Positions 6,957 through 15,212 of a stretch of 64,000 bases of DNA are shown here, in pieces. The first letter of the stretch is position 1; every line of letters begins with the position of its first letter. The position numbers and the translations under genes are program-made. A model generated the notes under the pieces. The model ran no database searches. It saw only the letters and a program-made list of their open reading frames with translations, and was not told the DNA's origin. The stretch spans positions 248,001 to 312,000 of the forward strand of contig DILT01000008.1 of the NCBI GenBank assembly GCA_002425185.1. Direction: 5' to 3'. The DNA comes from Flammeovirgaceae bacterium UBA5585. GTDB lineage: Bacteria > Bacteroidota > Bacteroidia > Cytophagales > Cyclobacteriaceae.

Positions 6957-7457
6957 ATGAAATCCAGCGGCTTTTCGGCAGGGCAAAATGCAAGCCTTAT
7001 TTTGCTTCGTGTTTTTATTGGATGGCATTTTTTCTACGAGGGAATTCTCAAAATCTATAACCCCGCCTGGACTGCCAAAGGCTATTTGTTAAGTGCCACC
7101 TTCCTAAAACCATTTTTTACCTGGCTGGCAGGCGATTCAGTAATTCGTATTGTGGACACACTCAACATCGTTGGGCTACTGGGTGTTGGTGCAGCGCTGT
7201 TGCTGGGATTAAAAATCAGATGGGCAGCTATTGGCGGCATATTGCTGTTGGCTTTTTACTATTTGGCTCATCCTCCCCTTCCCGGATTTGATCATGGGTT
7301 TACCGAGGGAAGTTACTGGATGGTGAACAAAAACCTGATTGAACTTGCTGCACTGGTAGTGCTGTATCAATTTCCAACGTATGCTGCCTTTGGTTTGGAG
7401 AAATTGCTTTTCAGGAAAAGTACAATCGTTGAACAACAATCCCCACTTAAAAACTGA
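6957..7457 (+). CDS. DoxX-family membrane protein
   Basis: This 166-residue protein has four hydrophobic segments and the DoxX pattern: ASLILLRVFIGWHFFYEGIL with a charged turn (KIYNPAW), LNIVGLLGVGAALLLGLKIR, then IGGILLLAFYYLAHP and a C-terminal helix. The stretch HPPLPGFDHGFTEGSYWMVN is typical of the Bacteroidota subgroup. DoxX-like proteins are linked to quinone-dependent redox and sulfur chemistry, but the precise role here is unknown. The next gene starts only 4 nt downstream, so this is a two-gene operon with a Tat-exported Gfo/Idh/MocA protein. Confidence 0.85.
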   Translation: MKSSGFSAGQNASLILLRVFIGWHFFYEGILKIYNPAWTAKGYLLSATFLKPFFTWLAGDSVIRIVDTLNIVGLLGVGAALLLGLKIRWAAIGGILLLAFYYLAHPPLPGFDHGFTEGSYWMVNKNLIELAALVVLYQFPTYAAFGLEKLLFRKSTIVEQQSPLKN

Positions 7458-7461
7458 AATC

Positions 7462-9072
7462 ATGAAAAAGAAAGAAGATAGTCTTTTCAGCCTGAACAGA
7501 CGCGACATGCTAAAGAGTTTGGCAGGTATACCCATTCTTGGTTCGGTTTGGTTTGCCGGTGCCAAAACAACGGTAACTGCAAAACATGAGCGCGAATTTT
7601 TGCTTGAGAAATTAAATATTAAAGCAGCATTGCCACCACCAACAGGGCCTATGAGCGGCAAACCCTTACGGTTAGGAATAATCGGCTTTGGCATACGAGG
7701 TGAACAGTTGTGTCGGGCTTTGGGATTTGCCACTAAGGAATGGCTGAGTGAAATGAAACAGGCTGCAGAAAAAAATTCACACGATACAAGACTCTCTGAA
7801 TTCCTGGCCCAAGAAAACTTAAATGTAAAAATTACAGCGGTTTGTGATGTGTTTGATGTTCATGCCGAACGTGTAGTAGATTCTTTTTCCACTGCCGACA
7901 ATCCGGTTAAGCGCTATACCACACACAAAGAATTGGTGAGCAGTGGTGAGGTTGATGCTGTAATCATTGCTACACCCGACCATTGGCATGCCCCGATGGC
8001 CATCGATGCACTGCAGGCAGGTGTTCATGTTTACATTGAAAAACCCATGACGCATACCATCTCTGAAACCTACACACTGCGCGATGCCGTGCGTACTTCG
8101 GGGAAAGTTCTACAAGTCGGCCATCAGCACAGGCAAACCCAAAGTTTTCTGGCGGCCATGGATATCATTCAAAAACAAACGCTCGGTCACGTGTCGCTGG
8201 TACAAACCAACACTAACCGTAATGATGATAACGGTGCCTGGCAATACGATATTCATGAAAAGGCATCACCCGAAACCATCGATTGGGATTTGTTTTTAGG
8301 AACAGCACCTAAAGTTCCTTTTAATAAAGAACATTTCTTCCGGTGGAGAAAGTGGTGGGCCTATGGCTCTGGATTATCCGGTGATTTGCTTACGCACGAC
8401 TACGATAGAATAAATTGCATCCTGAAAATGGGTATTCCAAAACTGGTCACGGCTTCAGGCGGAATTTATACCCACCGCGATGGCCGCAATGTACCGGATG
8501 CATTACAAGTAAATATGGAGTACCCTGATTTTAGCACGGGCTCCAGTCAGCCGGCAGGCAAAGAAAAAGGAATGACTTTTGTTTACAGCGCAACGCTTGG
8601 CAATCAGTTTGACCGGCCAACGTACCTGATGGGTCATGATGCAACTATGGAACTCGGTAATGTGATCAGCATTTATGCAGATGCCCGGAGTACCCGATAT
8701 GCTGACATGTTAAAGGAAAACCGGATTGATCCGGAGATTCCTATCTATCAATACAATCCACTGGCCAACGCTACTGATGCGGTTACGTCAGCCACAGCAA
8801 AATATTTTGCCAACAAAGGATTGATGTGGACCTACCGTGATGGAAAGCGAGTTGACTCAACATTTCTGCATATGCGCGAATGGCTGAGTTGCATCCGTAA
8901 TGGTGGCAAACCAAGCTGTGGTATTGATGAAGGATTTGAGGAGGCCATTTCGGCACACATGGCAGGATTGTCGTATAAACTAGGCAGGGCTATTGAATGG
9001 AGTCCGGAAGAAGAAAAAATTATTGCCAGGCCTGGTGAAGACCTGGATGCGATACTTCTGGCAAGTCAATAA
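7462..9072 (+). CDS. Tat-exported Gfo/Idh/MocA-family oxidoreductase
   Basis: This 536-residue protein starts at the ATG at 7462, just after doxX; an upstream frame reaching 7381 is an artefact. The N-terminus has a twin-arginine signal, SLNRRDMLKSLAGIPILG (RR at 13-14), implying export folded with its cofactor. Then comes a Rossmann NAD(P) site (LGIIGFGIRG, about 72-81), an ADHWHAP-type TPDHWHAPMAIDAL segment and the EKPMTHT motif (about 193-199) with the family's conserved Lys. Family members oxidise or rearrange sugars and cyclitols, and exported Bacteroidota members include glycosidase-like enzymes. The substrate cannot be told. The pairing with DoxX suggests that a membrane redox partner is used. 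Confidence 0.9.
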   Translation: MKKKEDSLFSLNRRDMLKSLAGIPILGSVWFAGAKTTVTAKHEREFLLEKLNIKAALPPPTGPMSGKPLRLGIIGFGIRGEQLCRALGFATKEWLSEMKQAAEKNSHDTRLSEFLAQENLNVKITAVCDVFDVHAERVVDSFSTADNPVKRYTTHKELVSSGEVDAVIIATPDHWHAPMAIDALQAGVHVYIEKPMTHTISETYTLRDAVRTSGKVLQVGHQHRQTQSFLAAMDIIQKQTLGHVSLVQTNTNRNDDNGAWQYDIHEKASPETIDWDLFLGTAPKVPFNKEHFFRWRKWWAYGSGLSGDLLTHDYDRINCILKMGIPKLVTASGGIYTHRDGRNVPDALQVNMEYPDFSTGSSQPAGKEKGMTFVYSATLGNQFDRPTYLMGHDATMELGNVISIYADARSTRYADMLKENRIDPEIPIYQYNPLANATDAVTSATAKYFANKGLMWTYRDGKRVDSTFLHMREWLSCIRNGGKPSCGIDEGFEEAISAHMAGLSYKLGRAIEWSPEEEKIIARPGEDLDAILLASQ

Positions 9073-9116
9073 AAATTCTTAGAGAAATTTTATTGAACCG
9101 TTGGATTGAGTAGAGG

Positions 9117-10157
9117 CTACTGCTTTATCCTTAATCCAAAGAAAGGTCTTAACCATTTCAATCTTCGGATGATTTCAAACGTAACAAAGCATCCGGCCAT
9201 CGTAAACAACAACACCAGCACAAACTGAACGGCCGATGGCAATGTCCATTTGAAAATTAAATGCGATCCGAGGTATAAAAAAATCATGTGCACGATATAC
9301 ACCGGATAAGCGGCTTCGCTCAGGTATGTTAATGCTTTGCCCGGTTTGTTCAGGTATGCACTGCCGAAAGCGAGCATCGTCAATATCCAACTCATCGATT
9401 CAACTACCATTAAGTAACCTGGTGTATTCATACCAAAATGATAGACTCGCAACAAAAAAAGTGTGGTGCCGGTGATCACAAAAAACCAACGCCATCGCTG
9501 GATCATTTGCCAGAATGAAGGACCGCAAAGCACAAAACAAAAGCCGAATAAAAATGCCAGCAAACCCAAAAAGAAACCGTGCCACGTCATGGCGTACAAT
9601 TCGAACGGAACGGGCTTGGCGATTATCACCTCCAGCACAAAGGCCGCAACGACCAGCAGCAAACCCATGGGGTGACACAACATATTTTTCAAGTATCTTA
9701 CAACAACCCCACCTTCGTTATGCTTCAGGTAAAACAAAGCAGGCGAGAGCAACACAACATAACTGAAGATATTCCCCAGAAACCACAGGTGCCCCGGATG
9801 CCAGTTATAGTGCAATTCCATGTTATAATGATATCTCCAGATCAGCACATGCACCGGCACAATCGCAAACATGCCAAATACAAAAGGCAACAAAATACGC
9901 CACGCTCGTTCGGTAATGAGTTGTTTCCAGTTTCGTTTTTGCATAGCAAAGTACACGCTCATGCCCGAAACAAAGAACAGCAGGGGAATGCGCCACACAT
10001 TCAAAAACATCATGGGCGTCCATAAAGCTGTCCAGGGATTTTGATTGGTAATAAATCCAATCATTACGCCCCATGGTTGAAAACCTATGGCCACATGGTA
10101 AATCACAAGCAATCCGATGGCAATTACACGAAGCCAGTCGATGTCGTAGCGTCTCAT
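9117..10157 (-). CDS. Membrane acyltransferase family 3 protein
   Basis: This 346-residue, about 10-helix membrane protein has Acyltransferase_3 hallmarks: RRYDIDWLRVIAIGLLVIYH at the N-terminus with the conserved His (H21), WRIPLLFFVSGMSVYFAM, the R-A-W-R-I-L-L-P-F turn and HLWFLGNIFSYVVLL. This family transfers acetyl or other acyl groups from the cytoplasm to extracytoplasmic sugars, lipids or antibiotics. The substrate is unknown. It is a single gene, convergent with the Gfo/Idh/MocA gene. Confidence 0.88.
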   Translation of the reverse strand: MRRYDIDWLRVIAIGLLVIYHVAIGFQPWGVMIGFITNQNPWTALWTPMMFLNVWRIPLLFFVSGMSVYFAMQKRNWKQLITERAWRILLPFVFGMFAIVPVHVLIWRYHYNMELHYNWHPGHLWFLGNIFSYVVLLSPALFYLKHNEGGVVVRYLKNMLCHPMGLLLVVAAFVLEVIIAKPVPFELYAMTWHGFFLGLLAFLFGFCFVLCGPSFWQMIQRWRWFFVITGTTLFLLRVYHFGMNTPGYLMVVESMSWILTMLAFGSAYLNKPGKALTYLSEAAYPVYIVHMIFLYLGSHLIFKWTLPSAVQFVLVLLFTMAGCFVTFEIIRRLKWLRPFFGLRIKQ

Positions 10158-10196
10158 TTTTTGTTTGGATTAATTTAGTGGTTGATGCTGCCTGAA

Positions 10197-10295
10197 TTCA
10201 CGCAAAGTGCGCAAAGGCTAAGGCCACCCAAAGCACGCCAAAGCGCGTATGCCTTAGCGAACTTTGCGTTCTTCTTTTTGCGGTCTTTGCGTGAA
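10197..10295. repeat. REP-like element with inverted TTCACGCAAAG ends
   Basis: TTCACGCAAAG (10197-10207) and CTTTGCGTGAA (10285-10295) are exact inverted ends. Between them are several imperfect copies of the same word (GCGCAAAGG, CACGCCAAAGCGCG, ACTTTGCGTT, TTTGCGGTC), and GGCTAAGGC/GCCTTAGC adds an inner pair. The element fills the gap between the acyltransferase and ankyrin genes and would fold into a long imperfect hairpin. Similar ACGCAAAG repeats are scattered in Bacteroidota genomes. Confidence 0.7.
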
Positions 10296-10306
10296 AACAA
10301 AATTAA

Positions 10307-10879
10307 CTACTTCAACATCGCTGCGATTTCGGGGCGGGTTTTTTCAATATACGCGTAGTCAAGCTTGAGGCCCATTGGGCCAAGTGTGTTTTTCATAATG
10401 TCATATACATCTTTCAACTCACTGAACGGACCGGCAACATTGTCGTAGGCTGTTGCTCCGTATTTATTTTTGATCGATTTATCGGCTTTCTTTGCCAACA
10501 ATAACTTTACAATCTCCGGGCGGCAGAAGAATGCCGCGGTATGCAGCGCGGTTGAGCCATCATTGTTCTGAAAGTTGATATCTACACCGGCATCTAAAAG
10601 CACTTTGGCCATTTCCGTTTTACCAAATACAGCCGCGCTGATCAGCGGACTTGAGCCGCCAAACGGGTCTTTTACATTCAGGTCGCTGCCGGCTGCAATA
10701 TGCTGCTTCACCACTTCCACATTTTCAGTAATCACAGCCGTGTGCAAATCAATATCCGGAGCCTTGGCATTTTGACCCTGTGCATTTTCCTTTACACCAC
10801 AGGCTGTTATAAATAGTACGATCGCCCACAGGGAAATTTTAGTCATGGAGGAAATAAAATAGAGAACTGTTGTTTTCAT
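10307..10879 (-). CDS. Ankyrin-repeat lipoprotein
   Basis: This is 190 residues from the ATG at 10877-10879 (or 179 from 10846). The longer open frame to 10972 has no signal sequence. The N-terminus SLWAIVLFITAC carries a lipobox (ITAC), so the protein is a lipoprotein. The mature part has three to four ankyrin repeats: DIDLHTAVITENVEVVKQHI, GGSSPLISAAVFGKTEMAKV, DGSTALHTAAFFCRPEIVKL and YGATAYDNVAGPF. Ankyrin repeats mediate protein contacts. It is divergent from the AraC/TPR regulator with paired direct repeats between them, suggesting it is a target of that regulator. Confidence 0.85.
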   Translation of the reverse strand: MKTTVLYFISSMTKISLWAIVLFITACGVKENAQGQNAKAPDIDLHTAVITENVEVVKQHIAAGSDLNVKDPFGGSSPLISAAVFGKTEMAKVLLDAGVDINFQNNDGSTALHTAAFFCRPEIVKLLLAKKADKSIKNKYGATAYDNVAGPFSELKDVYDIMKNTLGPMGLKLDYAYIEKTRPEIAAMLK

Positions 10880-10990
10880 GGATTTTTGTTTTTGGTTAAG
10901 TGTTTTTTGTTGCCTCAAAGAAACGGGCAAACCCAAGTGGGAGCTAAACAGCGGTGCGCACAAAACCATCAACTTTGCGTAAAAGCATAT

Positions 10991-11024
10991 AAATTTTGAT
11001 GCAACCCTGTAAATTTTGAAGCAA
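10991..11024. promoter_or_regulatory. Paired direct repeats in the divergent promoter region
   Basis: AAATTTTGATGCAA (10991-11004) and AAATTTTGAAGCAA (11011-11024) are 13/14-identical direct repeats with a 20-bp period, that is, two helical turns. They lie between the ankyrin lipoprotein gene and the AraC-type regulator. AraC-family proteins typically bind direct repeats on one DNA face, so this is a good candidate operator for the adjacent regulator. Confidence 0.55.
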
Positions 11025-11095
11025 ATGCCCGTGAACTGCTACCTTCGCGGCTGTAAAATCTATACTTTTCAACCCCGACTGCTTTTTTAGTTTCC

Positions 11096-13153
11096 ATGAA
11101 CAACGCATCACCCCAGGATATAGAATTTCTAAAACAACTCACCGCAAAAATTGAAGAACACATTGCGGAAGAGCAGTTTGGGGTAAGCGAATTGGCTGAG
11201 GCTATGAACATGAGCCGCTCCAACCTGTTGCGCAAGGTGAAAAAGGCCACGAGCCTGTCGGTGAGCCAACTCATTAACCAGGTGCGGTTGCAGCGCGCCA
11301 TGGCGTTACTGCGTACTACACCATTAAATGTATCGGAAGTTTCACACCAGGTGGGGTTTAACAGTACCTCGTACTTTATTAAATGCTTTCGTGAATATTA
11401 CGGCTACCCGCCAGGTGAGGCGGGCAAACGCGGTGCTGAACAAGCGGTGCCCATAGCTACACCTCCGGTAAAGCAAACCCGTATGTATTGGGTGGCAGGC
11501 GCATTGATAGTCGTTGCAAGTGTATCCATATGGTGGTGGTTCACAAACCGAACGCCTGAAGAAAAAATCGTGGTTGAAAAATCCATTGTGGTTTTGCCGT
11601 TTAAAAACGACAGTGCCGACTCCACGAACGTTTATCTCATCAACGGGCTGATGGAAGCCACGCTTAATAACCTGCAAAAGATCAAAGACCTGAAGGTGCT
11701 TAGCCGTACTTCAGCTGAAAAATACCGCAACAGCAATAAGGCTATACCGGAAATCGCGAAAGAACTGAATGCGAATTATTTTGTGGAAGGCAGTGGACAG
11801 AAAATGGGCGACCGCATCGTGTTAACCATTCAGTTAATTGATGGGGCCACCGACCGTCACTTGTGGAGCAAACAATACAGGCGCGAAGCAAAAGACATTT
11901 TTACATTACAGCAGGAAATAGCACAAGACATTGCTGTGGAAATTCAGGCGCTGATTACACCAGAAGAGAAATCACGAATCGAAAAAATCCCGACTACCAA
12001 TACAGAGGCGTACGATTACTTTTTGAAAGGATTAGATCTGTTGAATAAAAATGGAGATGAAAACCTGCAACAAGCGCTTGTTCATTTTGATGAGGCCCTT
12101 GAACACGATAATACCTTTTCCCTCGCCTATGCCTGTGCGGGCATTGCCTGCTATTACCTTGATGTGTTCCGCGCTGAAAAAGATCATGTAGAAAAACTTG
12201 GCAGCTATGCCGACAAAGCCTTACTGTACGACCCTAAATTGGGCGAAGGGCTCACCGCCAAGGCTATGTATTATTTGTTGAAAAAGGAATATCAGCAGGC
12301 CTTGCCCTACCTTGAAAAAGGATTGGAATACAATCCAAATTCATCGTTGCTCGTAGGCTTGCTGGCCGACTTCTACGCCAACTACCTGCCAAACACCGGC
12401 AAATACCTGGAGTATGCATTAAGAGGAATGCAATTAAATGCAGGCGTTGGTGATTCCGTTGAACAGAGTTATTTCTACCTGCGTCTGGGCAATGCGCTCA
12501 TCCAAACCGGGTTTGTGGATGAGTCGCTGCGCTACATTGATAAATCACTGGAGCTTTCTGAATTCAATATGTACTCGCGCTATGTGCGCGCCTTTGTGAT
12601 GTATGCAAAGACCAAAGACTTGAACAACACACGCAACTTGTTGCTGGCTGAATTTCAGAAAGACACCATGCGTTTTGATATTCTCCAGGACCTGGGGAAG
12701 GTGAGCTACTACCTAAAAGACTACGAAACAGCGTATAAATATTACCTGCGTTTTAATCGCATGCGCGAAGCGATGAAGTTGGATGTATACCAACACGAAA
12801 ATATGATTATTGGGGTAACCTACCAGAAAGCCGGGTACCGTGAAGAAGGCACAGCATTTATTGAAAGCTACCGCCAATTTCTGAACCACGACCAGAGCGC
12901 CTACCGCCATGCCGGCCTGGGCATGTACTACAGTTATTCTGGTGACAAACAAAAAGCGTTGGAGCACTTCCGCCAGTTTGCCCGGGAAGATAACATACAA
13001 TATTGGCTTATACTTTTCATTGATAAGGACCCAATGCTGGCAGGTATGGCCAACGACCCTGAAATGAAGAACGTGCTACACGAAATTGAAAAGAAGTTTT
13101 GGGCGAATCATAAAAAACTGAAGATACGATTGGAGGAACAGGGGTTGTTGTAG
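11096..13153 (+). CDS. Membrane-anchored AraC-type regulator with TolB-like and TPR domains
   Basis: This is a 685-residue fusion. Residues 10-105 form an AraC-type double helix-turn-helix (FGVSELAEAMNMSRSNLLRK and VSEVSHQVGFNSTSYFIKCF, then YYGYPPG). A single membrane helix follows (YWVAGALIVVASVSIWWWF, 131-149). Residues about 160-288 resemble the TolB-N/adenylate-cyclase-associated domain (SIVVLPFKNDSADSTNVYLI, ELNANYFVEGSGQKMGDRIV). From about 300 to 670 there are TPR-like helical repeats. The DNA-binding part faces the cytoplasm and the TPR part the periplasm, a CadC-like one-component layout with an AraC head. It probably senses an envelope signal through the TPRs. Likely targets are itself and the divergent ankyrin lipoprotein. 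Confidence 0.88.
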   Translation: MNNASPQDIEFLKQLTAKIEEHIAEEQFGVSELAEAMNMSRSNLLRKVKKATSLSVSQLINQVRLQRAMALLRTTPLNVSEVSHQVGFNSTSYFIKCFREYYGYPPGEAGKRGAEQAVPIATPPVKQTRMYWVAGALIVVASVSIWWWFTNRTPEEKIVVEKSIVVLPFKNDSADSTNVYLINGLMEATLNNLQKIKDLKVLSRTSAEKYRNSNKAIPEIAKELNANYFVEGSGQKMGDRIVLTIQLIDGATDRHLWSKQYRREAKDIFTLQQEIAQDIAVEIQALITPEEKSRIEKIPTTNTEAYDYFLKGLDLLNKNGDENLQQALVHFDEALEHDNTFSLAYACAGIACYYLDVFRAEKDHVEKLGSYADKALLYDPKLGEGLTAKAMYYLLKKEYQQALPYLEKGLEYNPNSSLLVGLLADFYANYLPNTGKYLEYALRGMQLNAGVGDSVEQSYFYLRLGNALIQTGFVDESLRYIDKSLELSEFNMYSRYVRAFVMYAKTKDLNNTRNLLLAEFQKDTMRFDILQDLGKVSYYLKDYETAYKYYLRFNRMREAMKLDVYQHENMIIGVTYQKAGYREEGTAFIESYRQFLNHDQSAYRHAGLGMYYSYSGDKQKALEHFRQFAREDNIQYWLILFIDKDPMLAGMANDPEMKNVLHEIEKKFWANHKKLKIRLEEQGLL

Positions 13154-13169
13154 TGAAACCACCGCCTAA

Positions 13170-13210
13170 CCCCTCCTTATCAGGAGGGGAGTTTAGGAAT
13201 TACCTCCTGA
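13170..13210 (+). terminator. Stem-loop after the AraC/TPR regulator
   Basis: CCCCTCCT (13170-13177) pairs with AGGAGGGG (13182-13189) around TATC. An alternative stem TCAGGAGG (13180-13187) with CCTCCTGA (13203-13210) uses the same bases, so the two folds exclude each other. There is no T-run, so termination efficiency is uncertain. Confidence 0.4.
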
Positions 13211-13235
13211 CAAATGAGAACAAATACAATTAAGA

Positions 13236-13271
13236 TAGTAGAGTCCGGCCATTATCCGGAGGACTCTACTA
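13236..13271. terminator. Long stem-loop between convergent genes
   Basis: TAGTAGAGTCC (13236-13246) and GGACTCTACTA (13261-13271) form a perfect 11-bp stem, extended inward by CCGG/CCGG pairing. It sits between the convergent regulator gene and the DUF4382 lipoprotein gene and may act as a bidirectional terminator or mRNA-end stabiliser. No T-run is present. Confidence 0.45.
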
Positions 13272-13313
13272 CCATACTACCACTAAGCAGAGTAAAGAAC
13301 AAAGGTTAGGTCA

Positions 13314-14024
13314 TTAATCATCGTCATCGTCAAAATCATCATCGTCATCATCGTCACGCCCTGACTCACAGGAATTTTTAAAATTAGACCGTATCTTTTG
13401 TGCCAAAGCTGTATTGGAAGCGTCATTGATCCGAATGACACCGTCATTATCAATGTTTGCCTGGCTCAAATCCACTGAATTTAATAATTTATCTAAGTCA
13501 ATCAGCACCAGTATGTTGCTGAGTGCATCCGGCTTCATTTCAAATCCTTTGTCATCTTCAATTTCAATCTCCAGCAAGGCTTTGGTTGAAAACTCTACCT
13601 TCACCGGATCACCGCTGGATGGCTGGTAGGTAAAGGCAACGAACATGCTGTTGCCGCCATCGAGGAACTGCCCGAGTTCAATTTCAATTTCATTGTATAA
13701 TCCGGGGTCGATCTGGCTGATGCCAAACTCAGGGTTGCTGGTACCGGCAATCAGATCCACCACATACCTGCCTTTGAATTCAATTTCAAAATCATCACCA
13801 TTATCATCATCGTCATCATTTTCAAATTCTACCTTTCGAACGCCAACTAGGGCTTTTTCAAAGGTATACGATGTTCCATTCGTACGGCCCGAAGGCTTGA
13901 TTTGCGAACCCGAAGTGGTTGCCTTCATCTTAAATTTTACTCCCTGGCTTATGGAATTCGAATCATCACAACCCGAAATCACCGCCATCGCCAACATGAA
14001 GAATGCTAATACGTGAATTTTCAT
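13314..14024 (-). CDS. DUF4382-like lipoprotein with polyaspartate tail
   Basis: This 236-residue protein has a lipoprotein signal (MKIHVLAFFMLAMAVISGC, lipobox ISGC, Cys19). The body resembles DUF4382 (a beta-sandwich of the type ...YTFEKALVGVRKVEFEND, VDLIAGTSNPEFGISQIDPG then LYNEIEIELGQF, and a C-terminal LSNILVLIDLDKLLN). Two acidic tracts stand out: ENDDDDDNGDD in the middle and a C-terminal tail after C-E-S-G-R made almost only of Asp (about 13 of the last 14 residues). Such tracts would bind divalent cations. It follows another Asp-rich lipoprotein by 21 nt and is divergent from an ECF sigma/FecR/TonB-receptor operon. Confidence 0.8.
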   Translation of the reverse strand: MKIHVLAFFMLAMAVISGCDDSNSISQGVKFKMKATTSGSQIKPSGRTNGTSYTFEKALVGVRKVEFENDDDDDNGDDFEIEFKGRYVVDLIAGTSNPEFGISQIDPGLYNEIEIELGQFLDGGNSMFVAFTYQPSSGDPVKVEFSTKALLEIEIEDDKGFEMKPDALSNILVLIDLDKLLNSVDLSQANIDNDGVIRINDASNTALAQKIRSNFKNSCESGRDDDDDDDFDDDDD

Positions 14025-14045
14025 AGTTAATTGTTTATTTGGTTA

Positions 14046-15074
14046 TTAAATCTTTTTAAAGTTCAGTCGGTCATCATCATCATCATCGTCACCCGATAAT
14101 TCAATGGTTGTGGATGTGTAGCGTAGCACTGTCCAGTCTTCATTGATATCATCATACGGGTTTCCGGCATTCAGCTGAATGTTCAGTTCCAGTTCACCGT
14201 CATCGGTATCGGTAAACCAGTTGCCGGTGATCACCAATGCACCCCGGGTTGCTGTAAGTGTACCGTTAGGACTGAATGCGAAAACAAAATCAGTCCATGT
14301 ACTGGTTTCATCACTGGAATCATTGATAAATAATTCCACACGCCAGGTGCCAGTTGTCAGGATCTTGATAAAATCATCTTCATGGCATGAATTGTCAGCG
14401 GAAACAATCGCCTGCTCCAGCTGATTGAAATTGGACACGACAACCTGCGAACTGTTGGGCAGCAGCATGGTTACCGGAAACTCAAGACTGATCAGCGTAC
14501 CCGAACGAAGCTGTTTAATAAAATTGCACATCGATTCGTCATTGGTAACTGTCACCACGTTGGCCACCTGGTTATTGGTATCATAGATGGTCAATACCAG
14601 CGGATACTTGAAGTTGATGCAGCTGATGAAATCATCCTTGCAGTTAGCAATTTTCTGGTTCAGCTCCTGCCTGCTGCTAATCGTTGCCTGCGTAAAATCT
14701 GAGAGAATGATTTGAATTGGGTATATGAACTCTACTACGTCATCGTCATCATCCAGTTCATCTTCCACCAAAACAAAGTCAGCCGGAGTATTCACCTGGA
14801 TAATCTTACCGTCAAGGGTTACCCTTACCGGCAATACAACAGTGGTACAGCTTGAGTTATCGAGAATATTATCATCAGAACCATCGAGTTTGGCTACCCG
14901 GAACATCAGGTCAACCACCGGTGATGAAGCCGGTATGGCAGAACCATCTGTAGGTATCTGTATAAATGTTTCCTCCTCCTGACAACCCGACATCACCATC
15001 AACAGGAAAACAAGCTGTGCCCACACCTTGAATGGGTTGCTTGCTTTGAAGTGGAATGATCTCAGGTGCTTCAT
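14046..15074 (-). CDS. Aspartate-rich lipoprotein, unknown function
   Basis: This is 342 residues from the ATG at 15072-15074 (MKHLRSF...), which gives a normal lipoprotein signal ending LLMVMSGC; an alternative start at 15131 adds 19 residues. The mature part has repeated beta-rich units with paired phrases (FPVTMLLPNSSQVVVSNFNQ and YPIQIILSDFTQATISSRQE) and Cys residues spaced through it. The C-terminal 100 residues resemble a lipocalin-like or META-like beta domain (GTWRVELFIND, WTDFVFAFSPNGTLTATRGA, ITGNWFTDTDD). It carries the Asp tracts ELDDDDDVV and SGDDDDDDDRLN. No known family is assigned. It is the first gene of a two-gene lipoprotein operon, divergent from the sigma-factor operon. 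Confidence 0.75.
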   Translation of the reverse strand: MKHLRSFHFKASNPFKVWAQLVFLLMVMSGCQEEETFIQIPTDGSAIPASSPVVDLMFRVAKLDGSDDNILDNSSCTTVVLPVRVTLDGKIIQVNTPADFVLVEDELDDDDDVVEFIYPIQIILSDFTQATISSRQELNQKIANCKDDFISCINFKYPLVLTIYDTNNQVANVVTVTNDESMCNFIKQLRSGTLISLEFPVTMLLPNSSQVVVSNFNQLEQAIVSADNSCHEDDFIKILTTGTWRVELFINDSSDETSTWTDFVFAFSPNGTLTATRGALVITGNWFTDTDDGELELNIQLNAGNPYDDINEDWTVLRYTSTTIELSGDDDDDDDRLNFKKI

Positions 15075-15212
15075 CGTTAATAGAACCGGTATCCCCCGGA
15101 AACTCCTACCCTTGCCTAAAAAGATTTTCATAGTGCATATAATTCCGGTCAGAATTAACGGTTATCTGAATCAGAAATCAACTAAACCGATATATTGTTT
15201 TTCCTTTCAGCT

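Noticed and set aside
7381..7461. Earlier start for the Gfo/Idh/MocA gene
   Set aside because: It lies inside doxX and would bury the twin-arginine signal behind 27 extra residues.
9463..10025. Several plus-strand frames opposite the acyltransferase (up to 148 codons)
   Set aside because: They are antisense shadows, rich in Gln/His/Lys/Pro, with no recognisable domain, and the minus-strand gene is a clear family member.
13790..13825. Run of ATC/TCA triplets suggesting a microsatellite
   Set aside because: It is the codon repeat of the Asp tract in the DUF4382-like lipoprotein, so it is explained by coding.
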